Positions 32,077 to 42,720 of a stretch of DNA of 64,000 nt are shown one piece after another. Position 1 is the stretch's first letter; the number at the start of each line of letters is the position of its first letter. The stretch comes from Lunularia cruciata (Eukaryota; Streptophyta; Marchantiopsida; Lunulariales; Lunulariaceae): assembly GCA_948567375.1 (NCBI GenBank), contig OX419755.1:68390944-68454943 (forward strand), written 5' to 3'. Made by a program: the position numbers and the translations under genes. Below the pieces are notes generated by a model. That model was not told the origin of the DNA, ran no database searches, and was given only the letters and a program-made list of their open reading frames with translations.

Positions 32077-33422
32077 ATGGATCCGCAATTGCAAGAGCTG
32101 GTGCAAGGAATGCAAGGGATGCTGAATGAATTTTGAGAGATTAAGATGACCATGGAGACATTACAAAGTCAAGTGCAGATCCTCAGGAACAATCAAGCCA
32201 TGCAAGGAGAAGAGCCGTCTCAAAACCCAATACCTACGACCGAAGTACTTGCAGAGGCACCCGTGCCTACAAACCCTATCAACGATGAAGCCACATTGCT
32301 ACTCCGGATGAAGAAGACCTGCAACACCGAGCCTTATAAGGAGCAGCGTACGATGAGAGTAGTGGAAAATTGAATCTTGAGAATGAATCGATATTTCCGA
32401 TTGTTCTCAACAGAGATCACAGAGCATGCTGCATGCGTGTTTGCATGTGGGTACTTGACCGATAAAGCGCTCACATGGTATGATGCTTGGGAACAATCCA
32501 TACTGGCTGAGAGAAGGGAGGTCACATGGACAGCAATGCAAGAAGGACTACTAAAGAATTTCCAATCGGTGGATTTTGTGCAGATGGCTCGAACCCGACT
32601 ATGGGGATTGAGATAGAAGAATAACGTACAAGAGTATGTGGAGGCATTTCTAGATCTACAAGTCGCAATTACCAACATGAGTCGAGCAGAGGCTCTTGAC
32701 AATTTCAAACAAGGGTTGAAAAAGTGGATTCGCCAAGAAGTCATGCTTGGGAACAATCCATGCTGGCCGAGAGAAGGGAGGTCACATGGATAGCAATGCA
32801 AGAAGGACTACTAAAGAATTTCCAATCGGTGGATTCTGTGCAGATGGCTCGAACCCGACTATGGGGATTGAGATAGAAGAATAGCATACAAGAGTATGTG
32901 GAGGCATTTTTAGATCTACAAGTCGCAATTACCAACATGAGTCAAGCAGAGGCTCTTGACAATTTCAAACAAGGGTTGAAAAAGTGGATTCGCCAAGAAG
33001 TCATGGTGCAAAACCCTCGCACGGTATTTGAAGCCATTGCTTGTACACAAAGAATAGTAGGAGCATTAAATGGAGGTGAAGGAGTAGTTCCACCTCAACA
33101 TTATCGGGCAGAAATGCCACACATGGGTGGACCAGTACCGATGGAATTGGGTAACCTTTGATTCTAGGATCGAGGAGCACGCCCGCTTCAAGGGGAGCGG
33201 GAACGAGTAGAAGAACAAAGAGATGGAGTCCCACAAGGAGAAGAGACTCGAGGAGAACAACGCCGTTGTTACAATTGTGGTCGTATTAGGCACATATCTA
33301 CCAATTGTCGCACTCGTTTCCCTAGAGGCCCTCGGCCTTCGTACAGACAATCTTTGAACAACATGGAGAGGCACATTGAAGAGGAGGAGGTAGAAACCAC
33401 TTCGGAAAATAAAGATTGCTAG
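32077..33422 (+). pseudogene. Gag of the complete family A element, with zinc knuckle; broken
   Basis: The first ATG (32077) is followed by an in-frame TGA. The next ATG (32146) opens METLQSQVQILRNNQAM. The Gag core ALTWYDAWEQSILAERREV is at 32460-32520. A TAG near 32614 falls where the 1-905 copy has CAA. A 260-base tandem duplication (32483-33002) shifts the frame, so the second half reads in another phase: EALDNFKQGLKKWIRQEV, then CYNCGRIRHISTNC (CCHC knuckle, 33267-33308), ending at TAG 33420. Gag would package element RNA; this copy cannot give a full protein. Confidence 0.9.
32483..33002 (+). repeat. 260-base tandem duplication inside gag
   Basis: 32483-32742 and 32743-33002 are nearly identical direct copies (for example ACTACTAAAGAATTTCCAAT in both). 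260 is not a multiple of three, so the duplication itself breaks the frame. Confidence 0.95.
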
Positions 33423-33499
33423 TAAATGTACCTCACGGCCTTACTGGCTCAATAAGGAAGCAGAGAAGCGAGGGAAGGAAGAAGAATAATGTGCAAAGA

Positions 33500-36400
33500 T
33501 CCCGAAAGGCAACCTCACAATTGATTGTCTTGAATGGAATCCTAGAAGGTAATCAAGTGAGAGTATTAATAGATCCGGGAGAAACATAGAATTTCTTGTC
33601 TCACTCTGTTGCAATAAGATTGGGAATGGATCTAGAGAGAGATGGAAGTGAAGAAGTAGAGTTACCAAATGGGCAAACAGAGAGGATTAAATCATTACCT
33701 AGACGGGTTACCCTCTCTGTAGGAGAATATTATGAAGCAATTGAGTGGCGAGTGATACAGTTAGCCCGTTATGATGCAATTTTAGGCATGCCATGGATGG
33801 AGCAGTACAACCCAATGGTGGATTGGAGGAAGAAAGTAGTGAGAACCCACCAATGGTCAATCCTTGGGGTTAAAGAAAAATCACACAAGCAGAAACTGCC
33901 TCTATATGTCGTAGGGACGACAACTGTCTGTAAGACCAATAGATGTTTTATGGGTCTAATAAGAGAAGTCCAGAGTGCACAACTCATTGGACAAATTCCT
34001 GAGAAATTGAAGGATGTGGTGGATGAGTTTCAAGATGTCTTTCTCGATGATCTACCCTCAGGATTACCACCTAAAAGGCGAGTAGATCACAAAATAGAGA
34101 CACTCCCCGGGAAGATACCTCCTTGTAAGGCCCCATATCGCCTATCACCTCATGAGTTGAACGAGTGTAAGACTCAAATTGAGGAGATGCTACAGAAAGG
34201 GTTCATCCAACCTAGCGTATCACCATATGGGGCCCCTGTCTTGTTTGTGAAGAAGAAGGATGGTACAATGCGCATATGCATTGACTATCGGGATCTCAAT
34301 CAGCAAACAGTGAAGAATAAATACCCCTTACCTCGCATGGATGACCTATTTGATCAACTCCATGGAGCGAGATACTTCACCAAACTGGACTTGCGGAGCG
34401 GTTATAATCAAATCCGAATTGCAGAGGAGGATGTGTACAAAACTGCCTTTTGAACCAGGTATGGCCACTTTGAGTATCTTGTGATGCCTTTTGGCCTCAC
34501 CAATGCGCCTGCCACTTTCATGAGCCTAATGAATGACATATTTCGTCCATACTTGGATAAGTTTGTTATCGTCTTCTTGGATGATATCTTAATATATAGT
34601 AGCACGATCACAAAACACAAATAACATCTACGAGAGGTCCTCCCGATTCTAAGACAGAATCAGTTGTACGCCAAAATCTCAAAGTGTGAGTTTGGCAAGT
34701 CTGAAGTAGACTACTTAGGGCATAGAGTAAGTGCAGAGTGCATTCAAGTATTGATAGATAAAATAGAAGTCATTCAAAAATGGAGTGCCCTAGAAGATCA
34801 GACTCAACTTAAGAGCTTCTTGGGGTTAACAAGATTCTATCGTAGATTTGTCAAGGACTTCTCCAAGGTTGCACAACCTTTAACGGCACTACTTGGCAAG
34901 GGGAAGAAGTGGACATGGGGAACTGCACAAGAGTTGGCCTTTCAAGAATTGAAGGCCGCCTTGCTACATGCACCAATCTTGAAGTGGTATGACCCAAAAC
35001 GTCCAATCAAGTTGGCTATAGATGCATCAGGCGTAGCAATAGGAGCAGTCCTACAACAAGAGTGGCATGACGGATGGCATCCAATTGCATATTTCTCTCA
35101 AAAGTTGTTACCGACAGAGCGCAACAACCACACCACAGAACAAGAAGAGCTGGCCATTGTTCTAGCAACCAAGCATTGGAAGCACTACCTGGGCGAGAAG
35201 GCATTTGTAGTAGAGACAAACCACAAACCTCTAGTCTACCTCGAGACGCAAAAGGATCTATCTCGTCGCCAAATTTGGTGGGCAGAGTGGCGACAACGCT
35301 TCAACATGACAATCACCTACGTGGAAGGTAAGAAACAACTAGCAGATGCATTCACCCATATGCCAATGGCCAACAACTTGGTGGCAGAGGTTAAGATTAA
35401 CCCTAAATTCTGGCAAGAGATTCTAGTTGCTACAAAAACTGATCCACAGACTGTAAAAGCACAATCGTCCAAAGGTGTCACCAGCACCCAAGGACTCACC
35501 TTTCGGGATGGCAAATTATGGATCCCATATGTCCCAGACTTACGCACCACCATTCTAGCACAATGTCATGATTCGGCCATTGCAGCTCATGTCGGAGTAG
35601 ACAAGACGTTGGATGCAGTCAAGCGCCATTACTATTGGCCCAAGATGAGCAATGACATGATGGACTATGTGCGTAGCTGCCTACTTTGTCAACAGAACAA
35701 AGCTTCTAATCAAGCTCCTGCAGGGCTCCTTCAACCTCTCTCCACTCCTACCCAGCGTTGGGAACAAGTGAATATGGATCTCGTCTGCGAATTACCCAAG
35801 ACCACCTCAGGGTTTGACTCCATTGTGGTCTTTGTGGACCGGCTCAGCAAAATGATTCATGTACGCCCTACCACCAAGGAGGTGACCGCTCCACAACTAG
35901 CGCAACTATACTTAGATGCAGTCTTTGCTCACCATGGCTTGTCTAGAGTACTCATCACCGATAGAGGCACCCAATTCACCAGTTTGTTTTGGCAAACACT
36001 CTTTGGTTTCTTCAAGACCAAGTTGGCCATGTCTACAGCTTACCACTCACAAATAGATGGCCAAACAGAGCGGGATAATCGCACAATTGAAGACATGTTA
36101 CGCGGCTTCACCTTAGAAGAGCAAGAGAGGTGGGACACCCTACTACCGTTGGTGGAATTTGCTTACAACAATTCAATGAATGCCTCCACCCAGGTCACTC
36201 CGTTCTTCCTCATGTATGGTGAGCATCCCTTCACACCTTCTAGCTTGATGAAGATCAGTCCAGTGACTACCAAGGTTGATGCAATCAACACATTTGTTTC
36301 TAGAATCCAACAAGGTGTGGAGAGCGCCAAGTACAGGTTACATATTGCACAAAATCGACAAAAGCAGTATGTTGATGCACATCGCAGGCACATGGAGTTC

Positions 36401-36850
36401 AATGCTAGGGATCAAGTGTGGCTATCGACAACCAACCTCACATTAGTTGGATGTCGTAAGCTCAGACCTCGTTTTATTGGGCCTTTCTTGATTCTTCATC
36501 GCATTGGCATTGTGGCCTATCACCTTGAGCTACCACCACACATGAAGATCTATCCAGTGTTCCATGTCTCCCTACTATGTAGATATGCTCCCCGATCAGG
36601 CCAAGGTCCTTCCACAGAGGACATTTGACCTTGTCCGACACTCATTGATGGCACAGAGGAATATGAAGAGGAGCAGATTCTCCAAAAACGCATGCGTGGT
36701 ACTCGCCATCTACGGGTGGAATATCTAGTACAATGGAAAGGTTACTCCCTCTATGAAGCAACCTGGGAACCCGCTGCCAATTTGGCACATGCACCGGTGT
36801 TGGTACAAGCATTTGAGCAACAATTGCGCAATGAGGACGTTGTGTCTTAA
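33500..36850 (+). pseudogene. Pol of the complete family A element (PR-RT-RNase H-INT-chromodomain), four stops, no frameshift
   Basis: One frame throughout, with stops only at 33587 (TAG), 34451 (TGA), 34622 (TAA) and 36626 (TGA). Protease: VLIDPGET at 33560-33586 (DSG changed to DPG). [22 protein letters not shown] and FLDDILIYS (Asp codons 34580-34585). RNase H: LAIDASG (35021) and TNHKPL, where the usual DHKPL Asp is Asn (35219-35221). Integrase: zinc domain HVGVDKTL...CLLCQQNKA, then Asp 35777, Asp 35960 and Glu 36068 with 35 residues between the last two. Chromodomain: EYEEEQILQKR...EYLVQWKGYSLYEATWEP at 36659-36780. Length and order are normal for a chromovirus pol. Confidence 0.95.
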
Positions 36851-36861
36851 AAGGAGGGAGG
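36849..36861 (+). other. Polypurine tract of family A
   Basis: AAAAGGAGGGAGG lies immediately after the pol stop and two bases before the 3' LTR. Confidence 0.88.
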
Positions 36862-36863
36862 TC

Positions 36864-37607
36864 TATAATACCAAGGGTTAGCCATATCATCTAGATGTGA
36901 AATTTGGTTTGGTAACTTCTAGAATGATGTTATACATGATGGTCAAAATAGATCAGATAGAAGTATCACCTAAAGAGTACTTTTACAAATAGGGCAGAAA
37001 CCAAAATAGACTTGAGAACGTTAGAACCATTAGCTAGACATATGATTTAAAGGTGAGAATTGGTTTGGTAACATCTGGAAGGATGTTACACATGATGGAC
37101 TAAACAGATCAGAAAGAGGTATCACCAAAAGGGGACTTCTACTAATAGAGTAGGAACCAAAATATGCCTGAAATCTTTGAAGGCAATTTTGGAGGCCTAA
37201 ACGGATGAATTAGGCCTCGAAAATGTGCATACTCCCCCCCCTTCCCAAGGGGAAAGAAGCTGGCCTTTTTTCCCCCCTGCTTTGTCTTGTCGAGAGCTTT
37301 CCAACGGTACCTTACTCACGTGATTCTGAGATTCCTACAAGAAGATTCCCTAAAAGATTCCCTCCGGTCAAAGCTTGTTTGACCAACCAGATAGGACCTA
37401 GACCAGACAGGTCACCCATCCAAGTAAGTAATCCAAGGGTGGAGCTTGTTGACATGTCATCTATCTATGTCCCTAATCCTATGGTGGGGCTTCCTTGGAG
37501 GAGATCTTCTTTGTCTATATAATAAAGAGAAGGTGCTCCCTTGGGGCATCGAATGTTTGAGTGTGCAATCTATGTTTTCTCTCTTCTCTTGTCCTCAGAG
37601 TATTACA
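36864..37607 (+). repeat. 3' LTR of the complete family A element
   Basis: 744 bases. It begins TATAATACC where the 5' LTR has TGTAATACC, a G-to-A change at the terminal dinucleotide. It ends ATTACA and is followed by ATCAA. Confidence 0.97.
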
Positions 37608-37612
37608 ATCAA

Positions 37613-40600
37613 GGGGCTTGAATGTGTGGAGAGTTTCCCACCTATTGATTGGAGAATCTTGGCAATAAAATCAAGTGCAATTGGAGCAATTTCACTTTTT
37701 GTTAGTGATTTTAATCTCAAAGCCAAAGGGGGAGTACCAATCTAACCTTCAAGTTCTTTGCGCTTTTCCATAAACCTTCATAGTTTTTTGTTAAACTTTT
37801 ACACCCGATAGGCAAGATATAATTCATTCAAAAGCCTATGGGGGAAAATCCCTTCTTAACCAAAGTAGTGAACATTATGTGTAGCATACTAAAGGAGTAA
37901 ATTGATCTAGAGCAAGCATCTCTCCTTCTTGCTTTGGAATTGGGAGCTAAGTGACTTTGGAGTTGCCCATGAGATGAAGAGGAGGAAAAAAGGAATGATA
38001 AGGGACCTAAGAAGAAACCTCTACAATTTTATAAAAGAGAAATTGAAAATTTTATTAGGCACAATGCAAGTCAATATGGAGCAATGATGTTGGATATAAA
38101 GATTGGGCTAACAAACAAAGCATTGAGTGACCAAATTGCAACATTCTTTGGAGAGAAGAGGTCCACCAATAACAAATAAAGGATGAGTAATTATAAAGAT
38201 CCAACAAGGATAACGGTTGTGGAGACAATCATGAGACCAATTCTGACAAAAGAGAACAATCTACCTCAACAATAGCCTAGCAATCATTTTTAAGTACATA
38301 TTTCAAGGAGAGCCATTAAATTGTGCAAATGTAATCTACTTGCAAGTAAGAAGCCTGCACAAAGAATTTGAGAAAGATAGTGGAGCAACATTCCTAGCCT
38401 CTTTTCAAATACATTTCTATATGGAGCTTAACTTACTCATAAAAGGGGAGCATAGGAAATTCCTAAGCTATTTCCATTAAGTGGAGTACGTCACCTTGCA
38501 ACTCAAAGGGAAGACATTCCTTCAAAACTACCAAGTCGCAGATGCCAAATATGTAAGATCTGGTGAATCTTTCTTGATGGATGAAGAAGGAACTACATCC
38601 ACACCTAAGAAGAAAAGGTCAACTCCGTTGAGACTTCAAAATCTAGACGAGAAGCCAAGAAAGAATCCTCAAGTAAAAAATGTATCTTTGGAGGAGGACG
38701 TAGAAGACTCCAAAGACCAAGACTAGAAGAAGAAGAAGAAGAAGAAGAAGAAGGTTCATTCACCTTGCATGGATCTACATTGAGATCCAAGGATAAAGAT
38801 CAGTTCAAAGATGTGCAATCTACCTCAAACATTCAACAAAGAGTAGACCAAGAGGACCAAGCCAAAGACACCCAAAGAGAAACCTCATATTGGCCCAAAG
38901 AACCTCCTTGCCCCACGCAAGAAGCATAAATCCCCAAAGAAGAACATGCATAGACCAAAGAGAGATAAGAAGAGAGCCTTCTGAGTGAAGGGTAGCAAGA
39001 AGCCAACGGGAAGGTTGACATCAAGTCCAAAGGTGAAGACCTTATGAGTAGAGTGCTAACCAAAGTAGGGGAAGGGGTGAATCAAGCACAAAGACCGCAT
39101 ATCTTGAAAAGAGCTAACTTCATAATAGATTTGGTAGGTTTGGCCTTGTAGATATCAGAACTCATCTTGCTCCAATATTAAGAAGTCTACTTTAATATGG
39201 TAGATTACTCCACCAGCTTGTCATAAGCACACAAGATAATCTACACTATGAAAGCAAAGGAAGACAAAACGGAGGAGGAGTCAAAGAAGAGTCAAAACTT
39301 GTACAAAAGGAGGCCATGAAAGTGAACACACTTGTAAAGGAGAACTTGGAAGAGAAGAGACAAAGCTCCTCCCTAATAGCATATTGCAAGAAGTAAGAGG
39401 AAGAACTTTGAAGGCTACAATTGGAATTGTGAACACTTTGGATGAAAAAGAAGGACATGCAACTCAAGTACAAAGATCAATTAATGACCCAAGACAAAGA
39501 AGTGGTAAGTATTCTCCCCAAATAATTACCACTTCTTTGTCTCTTTAGAAACTACAAAGATCAAGGTAGTCACCTTGGATGGTCAAATGTTCAAGTACAC
39601 TACGGATGTGGCTATATAGTTTGAGAATCTAGCCCAAGAATTGAAGGAGAAGGAAGTAAGGTTAGCCAATTAAACTTTAATGATGGGAGAAGTGAAGCAA
39701 GAGATTGCAGCCTTGAATACCACCTTAGAGGAAAAGAATGTGAAGATACTCAAAAAATAGAAGAAATTTGCAATGAATTTGTGGAAGTCTTGGAGGAGAT
39801 AGCTCAAGGTAAAATTACCAAAACAAAATTACATAAGCTGAAGCTACAAGTCAAAGAGATGGAGAAGAAGTACAAAGATAAGAAACTAGACCAATTGAAA
39901 TTTTGACTTTGAGAGCACACTGACAAATAATTTATTGATTCTTGTGATATCCTTGGCTGAAAATAGTATATTCCAAGGAGATGATCAAAGTCTTGATTAA
40001 ACCCTTTTAGAGGCAAAGGTAGTTCTTTTCCATACAGCTTTAGGCCAAAGAACCTTTGCTAAAAAATTCCTTCTTAGTTGTAGAATCTTTGGAGTCAGAA
40101 GCAATTTGGAGGCCTTCATATTTGAAATCATTTGCAGGTAAGGAAAACTTTGGAGTGCCTAGTCCAAAGACTACAAATTGCAAGTTGTCTTTGTGGAAGA
40201 ATTGATACCTTCCCTAACACATATAAGGCACCTAATTAACCTACATGTGGGTAGGATAAGATAGAACAAGATCCAACATGTATAATGTAGATATAGGTAT
40301 GACATCTTAGAAGTACTTCAATCATGAGATCTCTATAAGTTTGAGTAGATGAAGCTATTTATGGCTTCTAACTAGTGTAAATATTCATTCACCTCTTTAA
40401 CCATGATATATGAAAGAGTCAAAAGCTCTTCATCACTATTACCTTAATTTTGAGAATTGATGGTTGTCTTTGTAAGGGTGATGAACTCCATAGTAGGAAC
40501 ACAAATGCTTAAGGTACTTGTACTTGATTGAGGCATGTGATCTTTGACGTTTTAACGGAGCAAAGCAATGCCTTGATGGATTCAAAATATGCTTTAGAGT

Positions 40601-41295
40601 TGAAAGCACTAAAGCATATTTTGCTAATGAAAAATATGCTTTAGTACCATGGAACATAAAAATCAAAGACTAATTGCTAATGCAAAGAAGCTTTTGAGTT
40701 TTTCCTTTTATGAAAGGTAGTACAAAGTCTTTGGAGCTGATGTCTTTGTAGTGAAGTGGCTAGTTTGGTTTAAATGAATCATCACCTTGAGGATTAATTT
40801 ATAATTAACTTGTAATGGAATGGATTACTTTTATTTTCTATTTGCCATAGATGCTACATGGGATGACAATGCATGTTTTTGGTAGTGATTCCTTCCAATA
40901 AATTTAATAAATAATAACAATAATAAAAATAAATGAACTACCATTTAATGACCTTTCTCTTCAATTCTAGTCATTTTTACTTGTTTTCTCAAGTGAAACA
41001 CCTTTTACGTACCATTATATAACTTTTTTGGTTGATATTGGATTATCACAACTATAGTAGTGTAGATTTCAAATAACAAGGAAACTACAATTGATTAAAT
41101 CCTCCTTAGGAAGTTAGAGGCAAAGGTGATTTTTGCAATAGTTTTGTACCAAAGTACCCTTCATAGAATAAAGATTTTTTGTCATTGTTACAATCTTTGG
41201 AGGAGGAAAACCATGTCCAAAGATGACAAAGTAGAGTTGCTTTAAGAGAGAAGTTAACACTTTCCCAAGACACTTGTTAATGAAGTAGCAACAAG
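37613..41295 (+). mobile_element. Family B retroelement remnant, copy 3
   Basis: It begins right after the target duplication. A purine-rich AAAGCCTATGGGGGAAAA lies at 37830. Broken coding follows: an 81-codon acidic/basic frame (38481-38726), a GAA repeat (38727-38752), helical stretches at 39240-39500, and the coiled-coil end at 39700-39900 (KTKLHKLKLQVKEMEKKYK). The non-coding tail runs at 39900-40990. From about 41040 a further tail copy starts (block TTTTGTACCAAAG matches 19728). I see no pol motif. Confidence 0.55.
38481..38726 (+). CDS. Small charged frame within family B (81 codons)
   Basis: MEYVTLQLKGKTFLQNYQVA followed by a Lys/Ser/Pro-rich stretch and an acidic end (VSLEEDVEDSKDQD). 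I do not recognise it. Position suggests the region after Gag. It may be a chance survivor of a longer broken frame. Confidence 0.25.
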   Translation: MEYVTLQLKGKTFLQNYQVADAKYVRSGESFLMDEEGTTSTPKKKRSTPLRLQNLDEKPRKNPQVKNVSLEEDVEDSKDQD

Positions 41296-41899
41296 TGTAA
41301 TACAAATAGCTAGACATATTAGCTAAGGTGAAAATTGGCTTAGAAACATCTGGAAGGATGTTATGTATGATGGGATTGGTAGATCAGATAGAGGTGTCAC
41401 CAAAAAAGCACTTCTACAAACATAGTAGGAGCAGAAAATAGTACGGAAACTTTAGAGCCAATTTCGAAGGCCTAAATAGATGAATTAGGCCTCAAAATGT
41501 GCAAAATCCCCTCCTCCTCCCCCTCTCCCCCCTCTTCATTGTGGGAAAGGATAGCCTTTCCTTCCCCTCCTGGTTTATCTCATCAAGAGCTTTCCAATGG
41601 TACCTCACCCACATGATTTGGAGATTCTTACAAGAAGATTCTCTAAAGATTCCCTTTGGTCAAAGGTGGTTTGACCAACCAAATGGGATCAGAACCAATA
41701 TGTCACCCATGCATGCAACTAATCTAAGGGAAGAGATCATTGACATATGATCCATCCATGTATCTAATCCAAGGGTGGAGCTTCCTTCGACATAGTCCCC
41801 TTTTGCTATACAATATAGTCAAGGTGCTCGTTTGGAGCATAAGATGTTTGAGTGTAAAACTGTGTGTTTCTTCAAGTATCCTATCCTAGGAGTATTACA
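41296..41899 (+). mobile_element. Solo LTR, diverged family A relative, target duplication ACAAG
   Basis: 604 bases from TGTAATAC to ATTACA, matching the family A LTR in order but with many changes and a shorter length. ACAAG flanks both sides (41291-41295 and 41900-41904). It is inserted in the family B tail. Its divergence suggests an older insertion or a subfamily. Confidence 0.93.
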
Positions 41900-42720
41900 A
41901 CAAGTTGATTGTCTTGTTTTTGTAGTTAAGATAAGACAACAATGATGAAAATCTGCAATGTATAGTGAAGAGGCAATGAAGTGCAATCTTTGTAGATCAT
42001 AACACTTCCTCAATTGTCAAGTTTTGTTGGATAGTAGCAAAAGAATTAATTAATGTATTTTTCCAAATGCAAAGTTTTGTTCAGTTGATGAAAAAAGAAG
42101 CGCCAAAAGCTCTTTGTCACCTTTTCTTATTTGTTAGTATTGGTGGTATGTCTTTGGTTGAATAGTGCTACTAAGTCTTTATAGTAGGAACCCAAGTAGC
42201 AAAGTGTGTGATCACTAGTAATTTTTGTTAGGGTCAAGGATCTTAGGTAGTTTTGAAGGAGCAAAGCAATACTTTGATGTGTCTTAAATAAGCTATAGTG
42301 TTGAAAGTACCACAAATTTGAAAAATGAAGACTTGCTACCAATGCAAAGTGCCTTTGGAAAAATGCCTTCTCAAAGGGTAGAACATGTCCTTCAAATTTT
42401 ATGTCTTTGTAGTAGAATTAGCCTCTTCAAGCCTCTTTGGAGTTGAATGAATCATCACCTTTAGGAAATATGTTCTTCAGAGTTAATGTTTTTTTAGTAG
42501 CATTACTATTACACTACTATTACTACTCATGATACTATTACACTACACTCTTCAAGAGTGTAGTGTAATAGTTAACCCAAAAGATTAAACAATTAATAAT
42601 AAAGGACTCCAATAGTGATACTTCTCTTCAAATCCAACCATTTTTGACACCCATATCCTTGTATGAATGGCCTATTCTTTGCTATTATATCTTGTCTTTA
42701 ATGATCCTTTGAGTTCTTAT
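41900..42720 (+). mobile_element. Family B tail, copy 4
   Basis: It matches 19880-20393 and 21136-21560 (GAAGGAGCAAAGCAATACTTTGATG, in part; then CTTTGGAGTTGAATGAATCATCACC, in part; and GTGATACTTCTCTTCAAAT at 42616). No coding sequence. Confidence 0.6.
42534..42572. repeat. 39-base perfect palindrome, 1-base centre
   Basis: Two 19-base arms (ACTATTACACTACACTCTT and its complement) around a single C. It lies in the family B tail, next to further ACTATTACACTAC-like direct repeats. Confidence 0.95.

Larger units (their letters stand above)
30734..37607 (+). mobile_element. Complete Ty3/gypsy chromovirus, family A
   Basis: 6874 bases with LTRs 30734-31473 and 36864-37607, primer site, gag, protease-RT-RNase H-integrase-chromodomain, and purine tract. 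A perfect target duplication ATCAA lies at 30729-30733 and 37608-37612. The order and the chromodomain place it among plant chromoviruses. The LTRs differ at roughly 14 sites in their first 225 bases, so insertion is not recent. Stops in gag and pol and an Asp-to-Asn change in RNase H make it non-autonomous. Confidence 0.98.

Noticed and set aside
32334..32801. 155-codon minus-strand frame
   Set aside because: Antisense shadow of gag, created partly by the 260-base duplication.
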